Notes: generated from the sequence alone by a model not told the origin. A stretch of 64,000 bases of DNA from Caloramator quimbayensis (GCF_900167605.1 NZ_FUYH01000010.1:1-64000), one strand, 5' to 3'; positions 12,338 through 20,746 are shown, counted from the stretch's first letter. Numbers and translations are program-made.

Positions 12338-12370
12338 AAGGCCCGCAAAATGCGGGCCTTATGCTTTTTC
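12338..12370. terminator. Terminator, copy 2 of the duplicated hairpin
   Basis: Same hairpin as at 12088: AAGGCCCGCA and TGCGGGCCTT, followed by ATGCTTTTT. Thirty bases (12334-12363) are identical to 12084-12113. It overlaps the stop codon of the minus-strand DUF1540-like gene, which may also use it. Confidence 0.85.
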
Positions 12371-12520
12371 AGGAGGAGCATCTGATATTTTCTCTCTTGG
12401 AGAAAAATACGCACAGTCGGTTCCATGACCCATTACGCTTTGGGTAATACTCACATGGTTTAAGGTGCACTTTCCGTTCTTTTCATGAACACAGTTTGCA
12501 GAACAGTTTATATTTGTCAC
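12359..12520 (-). CDS. Small Cys protein, DUF1540-like
   Basis: A 53-residue protein missed by length filters. It starts with GTG at 12520 behind a strong AAGGAGGGG ribosome site and reads MTNINCSANCVHEKNGKCTL, then NHVSITQS and GHGTDCAYF. Four cysteines (residues 6, 10, 18 and 36) in a C-x3-C-x7-C...C arrangement with a following NHV match small DUF1540-type proteins of Clostridia, presumably metal-binding. A related gene lies at 40649-40825. Function unknown. Confidence 0.78.
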   Translation of the reverse strand: MTNINCSANCVHEKNGKCTLNHVSITQSVMGHGTDCAYFSPREKISDAPPEKA

Positions 12521-12618
12521 CAAAATCCCCTCCTTAATTATAGTATTGAATTTTTGTGCTATTTTTATTTACAAAGGCAGATTTTCAATACTATAATTAC
12601 TCTCTACATAATTCCCAA

Positions 12619-12638
12619 GGAGGGACAGTTACTTATTT
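12619..12638 (-). repeat. REP-like short repeat, copy 2
   Basis: Plus strand GGAGGGACAGTTACTTATTT is the reverse complement, with one change, of the sequence at 458-477. It lies in the gap between the DUF1540-like gene and the orphan gene ending at 12666. Confidence 0.6.
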
Positions 12639-12665
12639 AGCATACAACTTTAACAATTTTAAATT

Positions 12666-14204
12666 TTATTCTATGCTCTCAAAAAAATTACTTTCATTGC
12701 TGCCTATATCGTTGGTCAATATTGTATTTTCTATGGGACGGTTACTTATTTCAGATACAATTGTTGTATTGTTAATATCATCGGCTAAAGATATTATCTT
12801 GTTTTCCTCATCTCTAAAATTATCTATTACGCTGCCAAAATAATGAAGAAAAATATAGCTCGAGTAGAAGGAGTAGAAGCTATTAAACTGTCTTGATAAA
12901 GTAATTGAGGAAGGTGATTTTTTGCTTGATACTCTAAAGCTTTTTATAAACACAGGAGCTTTGCTTGAAGAGAATATATCAGGTAATTCAGTAATATCGA
13001 GATTGTATCCTTTAAGATTAAAATTTTTAAAAGAGGTACTCTGCATTATATTTGAATTTTCAATTGAAGATTTATAAAAATCAATTAAAATGTTTAAGGT
13101 GTCCCTGCTGCTGTCAATAGAATATATTAATAGGATGCATTTTAATATTTCGCATATGTCTCTTATAGAATAGCTTATTTTAGAATAATCACCATTAATA
13201 AAAAGACTATATATTGGATCATATAAATCTAAGAGGATATTATATGTTCTAAGGGCAGATTCTTTAAATATATCTATTTTTGTTTCAAGGTATCCTTCAA
13301 TAAGAGCCGATACGGTTTTAAAATGTGTCCATATTGAAGTTATTGAGGTGTCTATACCTCCTCTTTCAACTTCACCGGTTATTTTTATTCTCGATTCGAG
13401 TTCAGCACAGAGCATAGCAACCAAGAGCCTGTATTTTTGTTTTTTCTCCGTATCATCATCTAAGTTTAAACATCTGACAAAGGATGAAACTGCAAGGCTT
13501 AATTCCTTTGATGATAATTCGAAGATTTCGTTGCAGTTGTTATATAAAAACTCAAATAGGTTGTCTGAATCGATTCTATATCTCTCCAAACCTGATAAAG
13601 TATTATCTTTACCATATTTTAAAGTTGCTTTATAAAGATATAAAAGAGCTTCGTACATGAAAATCTGTTCTATCAGTTTTGCTCCATTCTGAATAGGTTT
13701 AATTTTAATCTCACCTTCTGAATTTTTGGTCTTATCTTCAACGGATATAAAAAGACCATCTTCATTTCTCATATATGTTGTCGCAAAATTATAATAGTTT
13801 TGAGCAGTTAAAAGCATTAAATATGATAAAGGCGTATTTTTGTCCTCTAAAACTTCAATAGATTTAAGGAGGCTCAATATAGCAAATGCCTGAGAAGATG
13901 GAAGTATTGTTTTGTTAAAACTGTTAGGGCTCCACATGTATCTGCCTTTTCTATCTGTATCAGCAAAAGATAAAAGCGGCTTTCCTTTTTTATATGAACA
14001 TCTAAGCAGCAATACATCTTCAAGTGACTCATCTTCTTTATCTGATTCAAAAGAAGGTAAAAATTTTTTTATATCCTTTTCATCGTATATTTGAAATATT
14101 CCGCAGCCAGAGTATAAAATTCCCCATTTTATATTATCCATGCTCATACAGCACAGTTTAAGGGAAGTGTTTAATAAATCAATGCTTTCCTGATGGCTTT
14201 CCAA
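12666..14204 (-). CDS. Hypothetical 512-residue protein, no recognised family
   Basis: I do not recognise a family. The start is a TTG at 14204 behind AGGTGG with suitable spacing; no ATG is better placed. The protein is mostly alpha-helical with no signal peptide and no membrane helix. It contains repeated helical-hairpin-like stretches (SSQAFAILSLLKSIEVLED, IWTHFKTVSALIEGYLETKIDIFKESALRTYNILLDLY) that resemble alpha/alpha-toroid or TPR-like architecture without catalytic motifs I can name. The last about 40 residues are low-complexity (Asn/Ser/Glu-rich) and include a REP-like insertion at 12735-12751, so the C-terminus may have been rewritten. Transcribed alone, divergent from the HypE-like gene. 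Confidence 0.65.
   Translation of the reverse strand: MESHQESIDLLNTSLKLCCMSMDNIKWGILYSGCGIFQIYDEKDIKKFLPSFESDKEDESLEDVLLLRCSYKKGKPLLSFADTDRKGRYMWSPNSFNKTILPSSQAFAILSLLKSIEVLEDKNTPLSYLMLLTAQNYYNFATTYMRNEDGLFISVEDKTKNSEGEIKIKPIQNGAKLIEQIFMYEALLYLYKATLKYGKDNTLSGLERYRIDSDNLFEFLYNNCNEIFELSSKELSLAVSSFVRCLNLDDDTEKKQKYRLLVAMLCAELESRIKITGEVERGGIDTSITSIWTHFKTVSALIEGYLETKIDIFKESALRTYNILLDLYDPIYSLFINGDYSKISYSIRDICEILKCILLIYSIDSSRDTLNILIDFYKSSIENSNIMQSTSFKNFNLKGYNLDITELPDIFSSSKAPVFIKSFRVSSKKSPSSITLSRQFNSFYSFYSSYIFLHYFGSVIDNFRDEENKIISLADDINNTTIVSEISNRPIENTILTNDIGSNESNFFESIE
12735..12751 (-). repeat. REP-like short repeat, copy 3, inside a coding 3' end
   Basis: Plus strand GGGACGGTTACTTATTT matches the reverse complement of copy 1 exactly over 17 bases. 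It encodes the residues EISNRP near the C-terminus of the orphan protein on the minus strand, about 116 bases from copy 2 in the same orientation. Confidence 0.6.
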
Positions 14205-14292
14205 AATTTACACCACCTATGATAATAATTCCTTATATTTATTTTATGTATAGTGGACATGCAAATTTACATAGGATTATAAATTTATTAGT

Positions 14293-14321
14293 TTGTCATG
14301 TTGTCGTTATACATGTATAAT
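14293..14321 (+). promoter_or_regulatory. SigmaA-type promoter of the HypE-like gene
   Basis: TTGTCA at 14293-14298 and TATAAT at 14316-14321 are separated by 17 bases. Transcription would start near 14328, leaving a short leader with GGAGG at 14335-14339. This supports the ATG at 14347 over the upstream in-frame codon. Confidence 0.7.
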
Positions 14322-14346
14322 TATATTTGGAAATGGAGGTTTTAAA

Positions 14347-15327
14347 ATGAAGTGTGGTAAACTTCCCAATGATGTGCTTGAGGACATAGTAATCTCGAGC
14401 ATAAAGAAAAAAAATAAAGATATTTTTGTAGGTCCTAAGGTTGGAGAGGACTGTTCAATAGTAGACTTTGATAATGAAGTTTTAGTTTTAACTACGGATC
14501 CAGTAACTGCAGCACAAAATGATGCAGGGAAAATAGGAATACATATATGCTGCAACGATATTGCTTCTGCAGGGGTGAGCCCCTTAGGGGTTCTTGTTAC
14601 GATACTTGCACCGCCAAGCAGTACAATAGATGATATAAAAAGAATAATGAATGAAATAAATGAAACCTGTGAAGAATTAAATATAGATGTTCTTGGAGGG
14701 CATACGGAGGTAACTGATGCTGTAAATAGGATAGTACTTTCAATAACTGCCATTGGAAAGAGCAGAGGTAAAAGATATGTTACAACTGGAGGAGCAAAAA
14801 CTGGAGATGATGTTATAATTACAGGCAATGTTGCTGCTGAAGGTACTGCAATAATTGCAAAGGATTATTATGAAAAGTTAAAAGTAAAGATAAATGAAGA
14901 AATTCTTTTGAAAGCTCAAAACCTTATAAAGGATATAAGTGTTGTTAAAGCAGGACTTATTGCAGGAGAGTTTGGAGTAAATGCAATGCACGATGCTACA
15001 GAAGGAGGAGTGCTTGGGGCAATTTGGGAGGTTGCACAGAGCAGCGGAAAGGGAGTTTATGTTTATGAGGATAAAATAGCTATAAAAGAAGAGACTAAGA
15101 TTATATGCGATACTTTAAATTTAGACCCTTTAAGGCTCATATCCAGCGGTTGCATGATAATTACCTGCAAAAATGGAGAGGAACTTATTAAAAGGTTGAA
15201 TGAACATAAAATAGAAGCCTGCATCGCAGGGAAAATAACAGATGAAGAAAAAATAATTCTATCAAAGGGTGAAGAAAAGGAATTATCTCCTCCTGATTCA
15301 GATGAAATCTATAGGGTAAATATTTGA
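14347..15327 (+). CDS. HypE-like protein (AIR synthase-related)
   Basis: A 326-residue protein of the AIR synthase/HypE/SelD superfamily. The N-terminal ATP-binding half has VGEDCSIV and LTTDPVTA, with NDIASAGVSPLGVLV and LGGHTEV; the C-terminal half has MHDATEGGVLGAIWEVAQSSG and the glycine-rich tail. HypE dehydrates carbamoyl-cysteine for the NiFe-hydrogenase cyanide ligand and ends in a conserved cysteine. This protein ends DEIYRVNI with no C-terminal Cys and no other hyp gene nearby, so it is probably a paralogue with a different substrate. Start chosen from GGAGG at 14335 and the promoter upstream. Confidence 0.85.
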   Translation: MKCGKLPNDVLEDIVISSIKKKNKDIFVGPKVGEDCSIVDFDNEVLVLTTDPVTAAQNDAGKIGIHICCNDIASAGVSPLGVLVTILAPPSSTIDDIKRIMNEINETCEELNIDVLGGHTEVTDAVNRIVLSITAIGKSRGKRYVTTGGAKTGDDVIITGNVAAEGTAIIAKDYYEKLKVKINEEILLKAQNLIKDISVVKAGLIAGEFGVNAMHDATEGGVLGAIWEVAQSSGKGVYVYEDKIAIKEETKIICDTLNLDPLRLISSGCMIITCKNGEELIKRLNEHKIEACIAGKITDEEKIILSKGEEKELSPPDSDEIYRVNI

Positions 15328-15530
15328 TGATATAAATGCCTGAAAAAATAGAATTTTCGTAGAACATATAAATTTATTTAAAACTAATTCTATATAGTTT
15401 ATAATCTTTAACACTTTTTAAAAGTGGAGAATAAAAACAATATGCATTATTAGATAAGTTATTATAAGAAATAATTAAAAGAATATTATGAAAAATATTT
15501 TTGCTTTTTCATAAATTAAGGAGGATACAA

Positions 15531-16319
15531 ATGACAAGAATTGATGGAAGACAAAGCAATGAAATAAGACCATATAAAATTACAAGAAATTATATAATGC
15601 ATGCTGAAGGTTCTGTGCTTGTTGAATCGGGGAATACCAAAGTTATATGTACTGCATCTATTGAAGATAAAGTTCCTCCATTTTTGAAGGGAACAGGGGA
15701 AGGATGGATAACCTGTGAGTATGGTATGATTCCAAGATCAACCCATGTAAGAAAGGTTAGGGAAGTAAGCAAGGGAAGAGTTGATGGAAGGACAGCAGAG
15801 ATACAAAGAATAATAGGAAGAGCATTAAGGTCTGTTGTTGATTTAAAAGCAATAGGAGAGAGAACTATTTGGATAGACTGCGATGTTATACAGGCAGATG
15901 GCGGAACGAGGACTGCATCTATAACTGGAGCATTTGTAGCTCTTGTTGATGCTATAAATAAATTAGACAGCACTGCTAATTTTACTGTTTATCCTATAAA
16001 AAGCTATGTCGCAGCTGTAAGCGTTGGAATAGTGGACGATGAAGTTTTAACTGATCTTTGCTTTGAGGAGGATTCAAAGGCAAAGGTTGATATGAATGTT
16101 GTTATGACTGATAAGGGTCAGTTCGTTGAAATACAGGGAACGGGAGAAGACAGCCCTTTTAGCAGGGAAGAACTTGAAAAGTTAATTCAGTACGCACAGG
16201 AAGGAATACAAAATTTAATAGCAATACAAAGGGATTCTCTTGGCGATGGGGGTAAAAGGATAGGCACTGGAGGAGAAAATAATGAAGTTAGAGAAGATAA
16301 TAATAGCCAGCAACAATAA
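15531..16319 (+). CDS. rph: Ribonuclease PH
   Basis: Phosphorolytic 3'-5' exoribonuclease that trims tRNA 3' ends; 262 residues. Landmarks are the start [30 protein letters not shown], the [16 protein letters not shown] segment, [19 protein letters not shown], and the phosphate-binding [18 protein letters not shown]-type stretch ([13 protein letters not shown]). The ATG at 15531 follows AAGGAGG; an earlier in-frame start at 15501 has none. The 3' end overlaps rdgB by 38 bases. It lies shortly upstream of a 13-gene tRNA cluster. Confidence 0.96.
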   Translation: MTRIDGRQSNEIRPYKITRNYIMHAEGSVLVESGNTKVICTASIEDKVPPFLKGTGEGWITCEYGMIPRSTHVRKVREVSKGRVDGRTAEIQRIIGRALRSVVDLKAIGERTIWIDCDVIQADGGTRTASITGAFVALVDAINKLDSTANFTVYPIKSYVAAVSVGIVDDEVLTDLCFEEDSKAKVDMNVVMTDKGQFVEIQGTGEDSPFSREELEKLIQYAQEGIQNLIAIQRDSLGDGGKRIGTGGENNEVREDNNSQQQ

Positions 16320-16881
16320 GCACAAGGTAGATGAGATTAAAGATATTCTGAAGGGTTTTTGCAATGAAATTTTATCTTTGAAAGAAGCCGGCATAAACTG
16401 TGAAGTTGAAGAAAATGGAACAACCTTTGAAGAAAATGCCTACATAAAGGCAAAGGCTATAGTAGATTTAACAGGCCTTCCATGTATTGCAGATGATTCA
16501 GGTCTTGAGGTTGATGCTTTAAACGGTGCTCCTGGAGTGTATTCTGCAAGATTCTCTGGAGAGCATGGAAATTATAAGAAAAACAATGAAAAGCTATTAT
16601 CCCTTTTAAAAGGGGTTCCAAGGGAAAAGAGAGGGGCGAGGTTTGTAACTGCTATTGCTCTTGTAACACCTGATGGAGATAAAATATTTGCAAGAGGAGA
16701 AATAAGAGGTATAATAACTGAGGAGGAAGTGGGCAGTAACGGATTTGGATATGATCCTCTGTTTTTGGTTTTAGGACTTAACAAAACCTTTGCTCAGCTA
16801 AGCTCACAGGAAAAAAACAGTATCAGCCACCGAGGAAGAGCTTTAAATGACTTAAAGGAAAAACTTGTTTCCATAGGATAG
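16282..16881 (+). CDS. rdgB: XTP/dITP pyrophosphatase (RdgB/HAM1)
   Basis: House-cleaning enzyme that hydrolyses non-canonical purine triphosphates such as XTP, dITP and ITP to monophosphates; 199 residues. Recognised by the N-terminal [51 protein letters not shown] and GFGYDPLF motifs, and SHRGRAL at the C-terminus. GGAGG lies inside the end of rph, and the two genes overlap, so they are translationally coupled. This rph-rdgB-yfcE order is common in Firmicutes. Confidence 0.96.
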   Translation: MKLEKIIIASNNKHKVDEIKDILKGFCNEILSLKEAGINCEVEENGTTFEENAYIKAKAIVDLTGLPCIADDSGLEVDALNGAPGVYSARFSGEHGNYKKNNEKLLSLLKGVPREKRGARFVTAIALVTPDGDKIFARGEIRGIITEEEVGSNGFGYDPLFLVLGLNKTFAQLSSQEKNSISHRGRALNDLKEKLVSIG

Positions 16882-16897
16882 ATAGGGGGAGGACTTA

Positions 16898-17377
16898 GTG
16901 CGTATTGGTGTAGTCAGCGATTCCCATGGAAATTTATATATGCTGGATAAAGCTATAAAAAGTATGGGAAATTTAGATTATATAATACATTTAGGAGATG
17001 AATACAGGGATATTATAAAAGTTAATGAAAAATATAAGCTGCCTATTGAATATGTAAGCGGCAACAATGACTTTGGAGCAGAAAGAATTCCAGAAAAAAT
17101 CTTAAGTATTAGTGGGAAGAAAATATTTATAACTCATGGACATAGATATAATGTTTATTTTGGACTTGAAAGCCTTTATTTTAAAGCTCTTGAAACAGAT
17201 GCAGAGCTTGTTTTATATGGTCATACTCATGTTCAGGATATAAAAAGCAAAGGTGATATAATTCTTTTAAATCCGGGTAGTGTATCAAGACCAAGGGACA
17301 CAAAACCCGGATGTGCAGTAGTTGAGATAGACAATAGGGGCGATATTGATTTTAAGCTCATAAGGCTTGAGTATTAG
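16898..17377 (+). CDS. YfcE/MJ0936-type metallophosphoesterase
   Basis: A 159-residue calcineurin-like phosphodiesterase. The metal ligands appear in order: SDSHGN (residues 7-12), HLGDE, SGNNDFG, ITHGHRY and YGHTHVQ. The closing NPGSVSRPRD is diagnostic of the YfcE group. Family members hydrolyse artificial phosphodiesters; the natural substrate is not settled. It starts with GTG at 16898 behind GGGGGAGGA, 16 bases after rdgB, and is the last gene of the rph operon. Confidence 0.92.
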   Translation: MRIGVVSDSHGNLYMLDKAIKSMGNLDYIIHLGDEYRDIIKVNEKYKLPIEYVSGNNDFGAERIPEKILSISGKKIFITHGHRYNVYFGLESLYFKALETDAELVLYGHTHVQDIKSKGDIILLNPGSVSRPRDTKPGCAVVEIDNRGDIDFKLIRLEY

Positions 17378-17426
17378 TATCTATAAAGGCTTTTGATAAT
17401 TGGTAATAAATTTTTTAAAAAAGGTA

Positions 17427-17455
17427 TTGACGATTAACATAATATCCTGTATACT
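17427..17455 (+). promoter_or_regulatory. SigmaA promoter for the tRNA cluster
   Basis: TTGACG (17427-17432), 17-base spacer, TATACT (17450-17455). The first tRNA begins about 40 bases downstream. Confidence 0.85.
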
Positions 17456-17494
17456 CTATATTGTCGCCGGAAGAAATGACTTAAAAAAAGGTTT

Positions 17495-17570
17495 CGGGGT
17501 GTAGCGCAGATGGGAGCGCGCGTGGTTTGGGACCATGAGGTCGCAGGTTCAATCCCTGTCACCCCGACCA
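17495..17570 (+). tRNA. tRNA-Pro(UGG)
   Basis: Acceptor CGGGGTG pairs with CACCCCG; the anticodon loop TTTGGGA gives UGG; CCA is encoded. Confidence 0.95.
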
Positions 17571-17582
17571 TTAAAAAAGTTG

Positions 17583-17611
17583 TTGACAAGGACGACGAAA
17601 TATGTTATTAT
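17583..17611 (+). promoter_or_regulatory. Second internal SigmaA promoter in the tRNA cluster
   Basis: TTGACA (17583-17588), 17-base spacer, TATTAT (17606-17611), lying between tRNA-Pro and tRNA-Gly. The consensus -35 suggests that the rest of the cluster has its own strong promoter. Confidence 0.85.
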
Positions 17612-17627
17612 GTTTAAGCTTGAATAT

Positions 17628-17701
17628 GCGGGTGTAACTCAATGGTAGAGTGCCAGCCTTCCAAGCTGGTAACGTGGGTTCGATTCCCATCACCCGCTCC
17701 A
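17628..17701 (+). tRNA. tRNA-Gly(UCC), copy 1
   Basis: 74 bases with CCA; acceptor GCGGGTG/CACCCGC; anticodon loop CTTCCAA gives UCC. Identical to the copy at 18231. Confidence 0.96.
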
Positions 17702-17706
17702 CATAT

Positions 17707-17783
17707 GCGCCCATAGCTCAGTTGGATAGAGCAACGGCCTTCTAAGCCGTGTGCCGGGGGTTCGAATCCCTCTGGGCGCACCA
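17707..17783 (+). tRNA. tRNA-Arg(UCU), copy 1
   Basis: 77 bases with CCA; acceptor GCGCCCA/TGGGCGC; anticodon loop CTTCTAA gives UCU. Identical copy at 18308. Confidence 0.96.
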
Positions 17784-17789
17784 ATAATG

Positions 17790-17866
<77 letters not shown>

Positions 17867-17876
17867 TATAAAACGT

Positions 17877-17952
17877 TGGGCAGTAGCCAAGTCGGTAAGG
17901 CACGGGACTTTGACTCCCGCATGCGTAGGTTCGAGTCCTGCCTGCCCAGCCA
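17877..17952 (+). tRNA. tRNA-Gln(UUG)
   Basis: Acceptor TGGGCAG/CTGCCCA, anticodon loop CTTTGAC gives UUG, CCA encoded. Confidence 0.95.
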
Positions 17953-17955
17953 TTC

Positions 17956-18031
17956 GAGCCACTAGCTCAGTCGGCAGAGCACATGACTTTTAATCATGGT
18001 GTCCGGGGTTCGATTCCCCGGTGGCTCACCA
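17956..18031 (+). tRNA. tRNA-Lys(UUU)
   Basis: Acceptor GAGCCAC/GTGGCTC, anticodon loop CTTTTAA gives UUU, CCA encoded. Confidence 0.95.
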
Positions 18032-18046
18032 ATTTAATATTAACAT

Positions 18047-18130
18047 GCGGGCATGGCGGAATTGGCAGACGCACTAGACTTAGGATCTAGCGCCGCGTGC
18101 GTGGGGGTTCAAGTCCCTCTGCCCGCACCA
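18047..18130 (+). tRNA. tRNA-Leu(UAG)
   Basis: 84 bases with the long variable arm of class II tRNAs; anticodon loop CTTAGGA gives UAG; acceptor GCGGGCA/TGCCCGC; CCA encoded. Confidence 0.95.
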
Positions 18131-18149
18131 CTATTTAAATAAAAAATGC

Positions 18150-18225
18150 GCGGGAGTGGCTCAGTTGGTAGAGCGTCACCTTGCCAAGGTGAACGTCGCG
18201 GGTTCGAGTCCCGTCTTCCGCTCCA
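18150..18225 (+). tRNA. tRNA-Gly(GCC)
   Basis: Acceptor GCGGGAG/CTTCCGC (one G-T pair), anticodon loop TTGCCAA gives GCC, CCA encoded. Confidence 0.95.
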
Positions 18226-18230
18226 AATGT

Positions 18231-18304
18231 GCGGGTGTAACTCAATGGTAGAGTGCCAGCCTTCCAAGCTGGTAACGTGGGTTCGATTCCCATCACCCGC
18301 TCCA
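18231..18304 (+). tRNA. tRNA-Gly(UCC), copy 2
   Basis: Sequence identical to 17628-17701. With the next gene it forms a second Gly(UCC)-Arg(UCU) pair. Confidence 0.96.
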
Positions 18305-18307
18305 TTT

Positions 18308-18384
18308 GCGCCCATAGCTCAGTTGGATAGAGCAACGGCCTTCTAAGCCGTGTGCCGGGGGTTCGAATCCCTCTGGGCGCACCA
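18308..18384 (+). tRNA. tRNA-Arg(UCU), copy 2
   Basis: Sequence identical to 17707-17783. Confidence 0.96.
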
Positions 18385-18402
18385 TAATAAAGGCCAGAGA
18401 GG

Positions 18403-18479
18403 GCGCCCATAGCTCAGCTGGATAGAGTTGCAGACTTCGAATCTGAAGGTCGTAGGTTCGAATCCTACTGGGCGCGCCA
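18403..18479 (+). tRNA. tRNA-Arg(UCG)
   Basis: Acceptor GCGCCCA/TGGGCGC, anticodon loop CTTCGAA gives UCG, CCA encoded. The anticodon stem has a G-A mismatch at its outer pair and the D stem closes with a G-T pair, so it is a little weaker than its neighbours. It appears derived from the Arg(UCU) type. Confidence 0.9.
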
Positions 18480-18492
18480 GAAAAGTGAATGC

Positions 18493-18568
18493 GGGCCATT
18501 AGCTCAGTTGGTAGAGCACCTGACTCTTAATCAGGGTGTCCTGGGTTCGAGTCCCCGATGGCCCACCA
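18493..18568 (+). tRNA. tRNA-Lys(CUU), copy 1
   Basis: Acceptor GGGCCAT/ATGGCCC, anticodon loop CTCTTAA gives CUU, CCA encoded. Confidence 0.95.
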
Positions 18569-18577
18569 AATAAATAC

Positions 18578-18653
18578 GGGCTATTAGCTCAGTTGGTAGA
18601 GCACCTGACTCTTAATCAGGGTGTCCTGGGTTCGAGTCCCCGATAGCCCACCA
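18578..18653 (+). tRNA. tRNA-Lys(CUU), copy 2
   Basis: Same as copy 1 except for a paired change in the acceptor stem (GGGCTAT/ATAGCCC in place of GGGCCAT/ATGGCCC). Last gene of the cluster. Confidence 0.95.
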
Positions 18654-18656
18654 AAT

Positions 18657-18688
18657 AAGGATCATCGTAAGATGGTCCTTTTATTTTT
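18657..18688 (+). terminator. Terminator of the tRNA cluster
   Basis: AAGGATCATC (18657-18666) and GATGGTCCTT (18671-18680) pair around GTAA, followed by TTATTTTT. Confidence 0.9.
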
Positions 18689-18758
18689 GCCTTCTAAAAT
18701 GATATAATAAATTAATCAAAGGAAATTTAAATCACAGGTATAATTAGGAGGAGATTAA

Positions 18759-20528
18759 ATGTCCTATTTAAAGATTTTGCAGGACAGAATACAGCAGATA
18801 TCAGAGGATTTGAGCTCAGCCCTAAGTATAGATGTAACGGTTGTAGATGAAAACTTTATAAGAATAGGCGGAACGGGGAAATATGCCTATGAAATAAACA
18901 AGTGCTGTCCAGAAAATTCTCTTTTTCATAGAGTACTTGAAACTGGGAATATGGAAATAAATATAGAGAATATAAAGGGTGATAAATGCAAAAACTGCTC
19001 AAGTTATAAAAGCTGCAAAGAAACAGGCAACATGGCATGCCCTATTAAAATAGACGATAATGTGGTTGGGGTAATTGGATTTATAGCCTTTGATATGAAC
19101 CAGAGAAAACTTATGGAACAAAAGTATATTGAATACCAAAAGATGCTTAAAAGAGCTGCACTTATTATAGAAAATGAACTAATGAACATGAAGATTACAA
19201 ACAGGCTGAATATTGAGATGGCTGAGATTAATGAGATAATAAATTCAATAAATAAAGGAATAATAATCATTAACTCAGAGGAGAAGATAACCCATATAAA
19301 TTCAAAGGCAATTAAAATTCTTGGGATAAACTTCTCTAAGGATAGAATAATAGGTAAGAGTATAAAATCTATAGTTAATAATCTTGATATTGCAGATACC
19401 CAGAATAAGGAACTTATTGATACTTGGAATGTTACAGAAAAAAATGTAAAGGTTATATATCAAATAAAGGAACTTATGCTAAATAAACAGAAGATTTCAA
19501 CACTTATTGGGTTTGATGAGATTAAAGAAATAATTAACATAGCCATGAATTATACTAAATCTGACAATATTGATTTTTCTTGTATAATTGGAAACAGCAA
19601 GAGCCTTACTAAAGTTGTTGAAAAGGCAAAAATTGCTGCTAAATCTGACTCCACTATACTTCTTCAAGGGGACAGCGGTACGGGGAAGGAACTTTTTGCA
19701 AGGGCTATACATGCTGAAAGCAGAAGAAAAAATGAAGCGTTTGTTGCAATAAATTGTGCCAGCATACCTGAAAATTTACTTGAATCGGAGCTTTTTGGCT
19801 ATGAAAAGGGTGCTTTTACAGGAGCAAGTACTAAGGGACGAATTGGTAAATTTGAACTTGCTAATAATGGAACATTATTTCTTGATGAAATTGGAGATTT
19901 GCCTCTTCACCTTCAGCCAAAGCTTCTTCGAGTTTTACAGGATAGGGAGATAATAAAAGTTGGGGGCAACACCCCGATAAAAGTTGACGTTAGAATAATA
20001 TGTGCAACCCATAGAAATTTAGAACAGCTTGTGAGGGAAAAGGGATTTAGGAAAGACTTATTTTACAGACTTAATGTAATTCCTCTTTATATACCTCCAC
20101 TTAAGGATAGAGAAAATGATGTTCTGATATGCTCTGAATATATTTTAAATAAACTAAGCATAAAACTTGGAATAAGTAGGAAGTTTTTATCAAAGGAAGT
20201 TGAAGAAAAATTTAAAACATATGACTGGCCGGGAAATGTAAGGGAACTTGAAAATGTACTTGAGTATGCAGCAACGCTCTCATCAAGCAGTGAAATACGG
20301 CTGGAAGATTTACCTGAATATTTTTACGAAAAATCAATAGATAATATTGACTGTAAGGATGTTTTAGAATGTTCGCTTGATGAGAGTACAAAGGAGTATC
20401 AGAGAAAAATCTTAAAGTACTATATTGATAAATATGGAAATTCAACAAAAGGAAAAAAACAAATAGCAAAGGAGCTTGGTATAAGCCTTGCTACTTTATA
20501 TAGAAAGCTTGATGATTTAGAACTTTAA
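18759..20528 (+). CDS. Sigma54-dependent activator (sensor domain, PAS, AAA+, Fis-type HTH)
   Basis: A 589-residue enhancer-binding regulator. Residues about 1-145 form a PocR-like sensory domain with a Cys cluster (CKNCSSYKSCKETGNMACP) and an earlier NKCCPEN that could bind a metal or a thiol ligand. A PAS-like region spans about 145-240. The AAA+ core (about 270-500) has Walker A GDSGTGKE, the sigma54-contact loop GAFTGA, Walker B LFLDEIGD and the NVRELENVL segment. The C-terminal Fis-type helix-turn-helix is KKQIAKELGISLATLYRKLDDL. The ATG follows AGGAGGAG. The adjacent cysteine desulfidase gene has a sigma54 promoter, so this is almost certainly its activator. Confidence 0.92.
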   Translation: MSYLKILQDRIQQISEDLSSALSIDVTVVDENFIRIGGTGKYAYEINKCCPENSLFHRVLETGNMEINIENIKGDKCKNCSSYKSCKETGNMACPIKIDDNVVGVIGFIAFDMNQRKLMEQKYIEYQKMLKRAALIIENELMNMKITNRLNIEMAEINEIINSINKGIIIINSEEKITHINSKAIKILGINFSKDRIIGKSIKSIVNNLDIADTQNKELIDTWNVTEKNVKVIYQIKELMLNKQKISTLIGFDEIKEIINIAMNYTKSDNIDFSCIIGNSKSLTKVVEKAKIAAKSDSTILLQGDSGTGKELFARAIHAESRRKNEAFVAINCASIPENLLESELFGYEKGAFTGASTKGRIGKFELANNGTLFLDEIGDLPLHLQPKLLRVLQDREIIKVGGNTPIKVDVRIICATHRNLEQLVREKGFRKDLFYRLNVIPLYIPPLKDRENDVLICSEYILNKLSIKLGISRKFLSKEVEEKFKTYDWPGNVRELENVLEYAATLSSSSEIRLEDLPEYFYEKSIDNIDCKDVLECSLDESTKEYQRKILKYYIDKYGNSTKGKKQIAKELGISLATLYRKLDDLEL

Positions 20529-20590
20529 TTCTCAATATTAAGAAATATTTATCAAAGATGAGAAATTAAATATTACCCAAAAAGTATTGA

Positions 20591-20608
20591 ACATTAAAAA
20601 TTTAATGT
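20591..20608 (+). promoter_or_regulatory. Candidate upstream activator site for the sigma54 regulator
   Basis: ACATTAAA and TTTAATGT form a perfect 8-base inverted repeat with a two-base centre, about 95 bases upstream of the -24 element. Position and symmetry suit a Fis-type dimer, but the AT-rich background weakens the call. Confidence 0.35.
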
Positions 20609-20702
20609 AATGGTTATTAAATTTTAATTGTAATATAAGATTTTTATGCAGTTTTAATAAAAACATTTTCATATTCTCTCCTGTAATATTAAAAGGGAGT
20701 AT

Positions 20703-20717
20703 TGGCACAGCATTTGC
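20703..20717 (+). promoter_or_regulatory. Sigma54 (-24/-12) promoter of the cysteine desulfidase gene
   Basis: TTGGCACAGCATTTGCA contains TGGCAC (20703-20708), a five-base spacer and TTGC (20714-20717), an essentially perfect -24/-12 element. Transcription should begin near 20729, leaving a leader of about 18 bases before the ATG at 20747. Confidence 0.9.
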
Positions 20718-20746
20718 ACTATATAAAGGCGAAGGGAGAGGATATT

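Noticed and set aside
12556-12843. Plus-strand frame of 95 codons
   Set aside because: Mostly antisense to the 512-residue gene and its REP-like repeats; no ribosome site.
20702-20746. Upstream extension of the cysteine desulfidase
   Set aside because: The sequence is the sigma54 promoter and leader.
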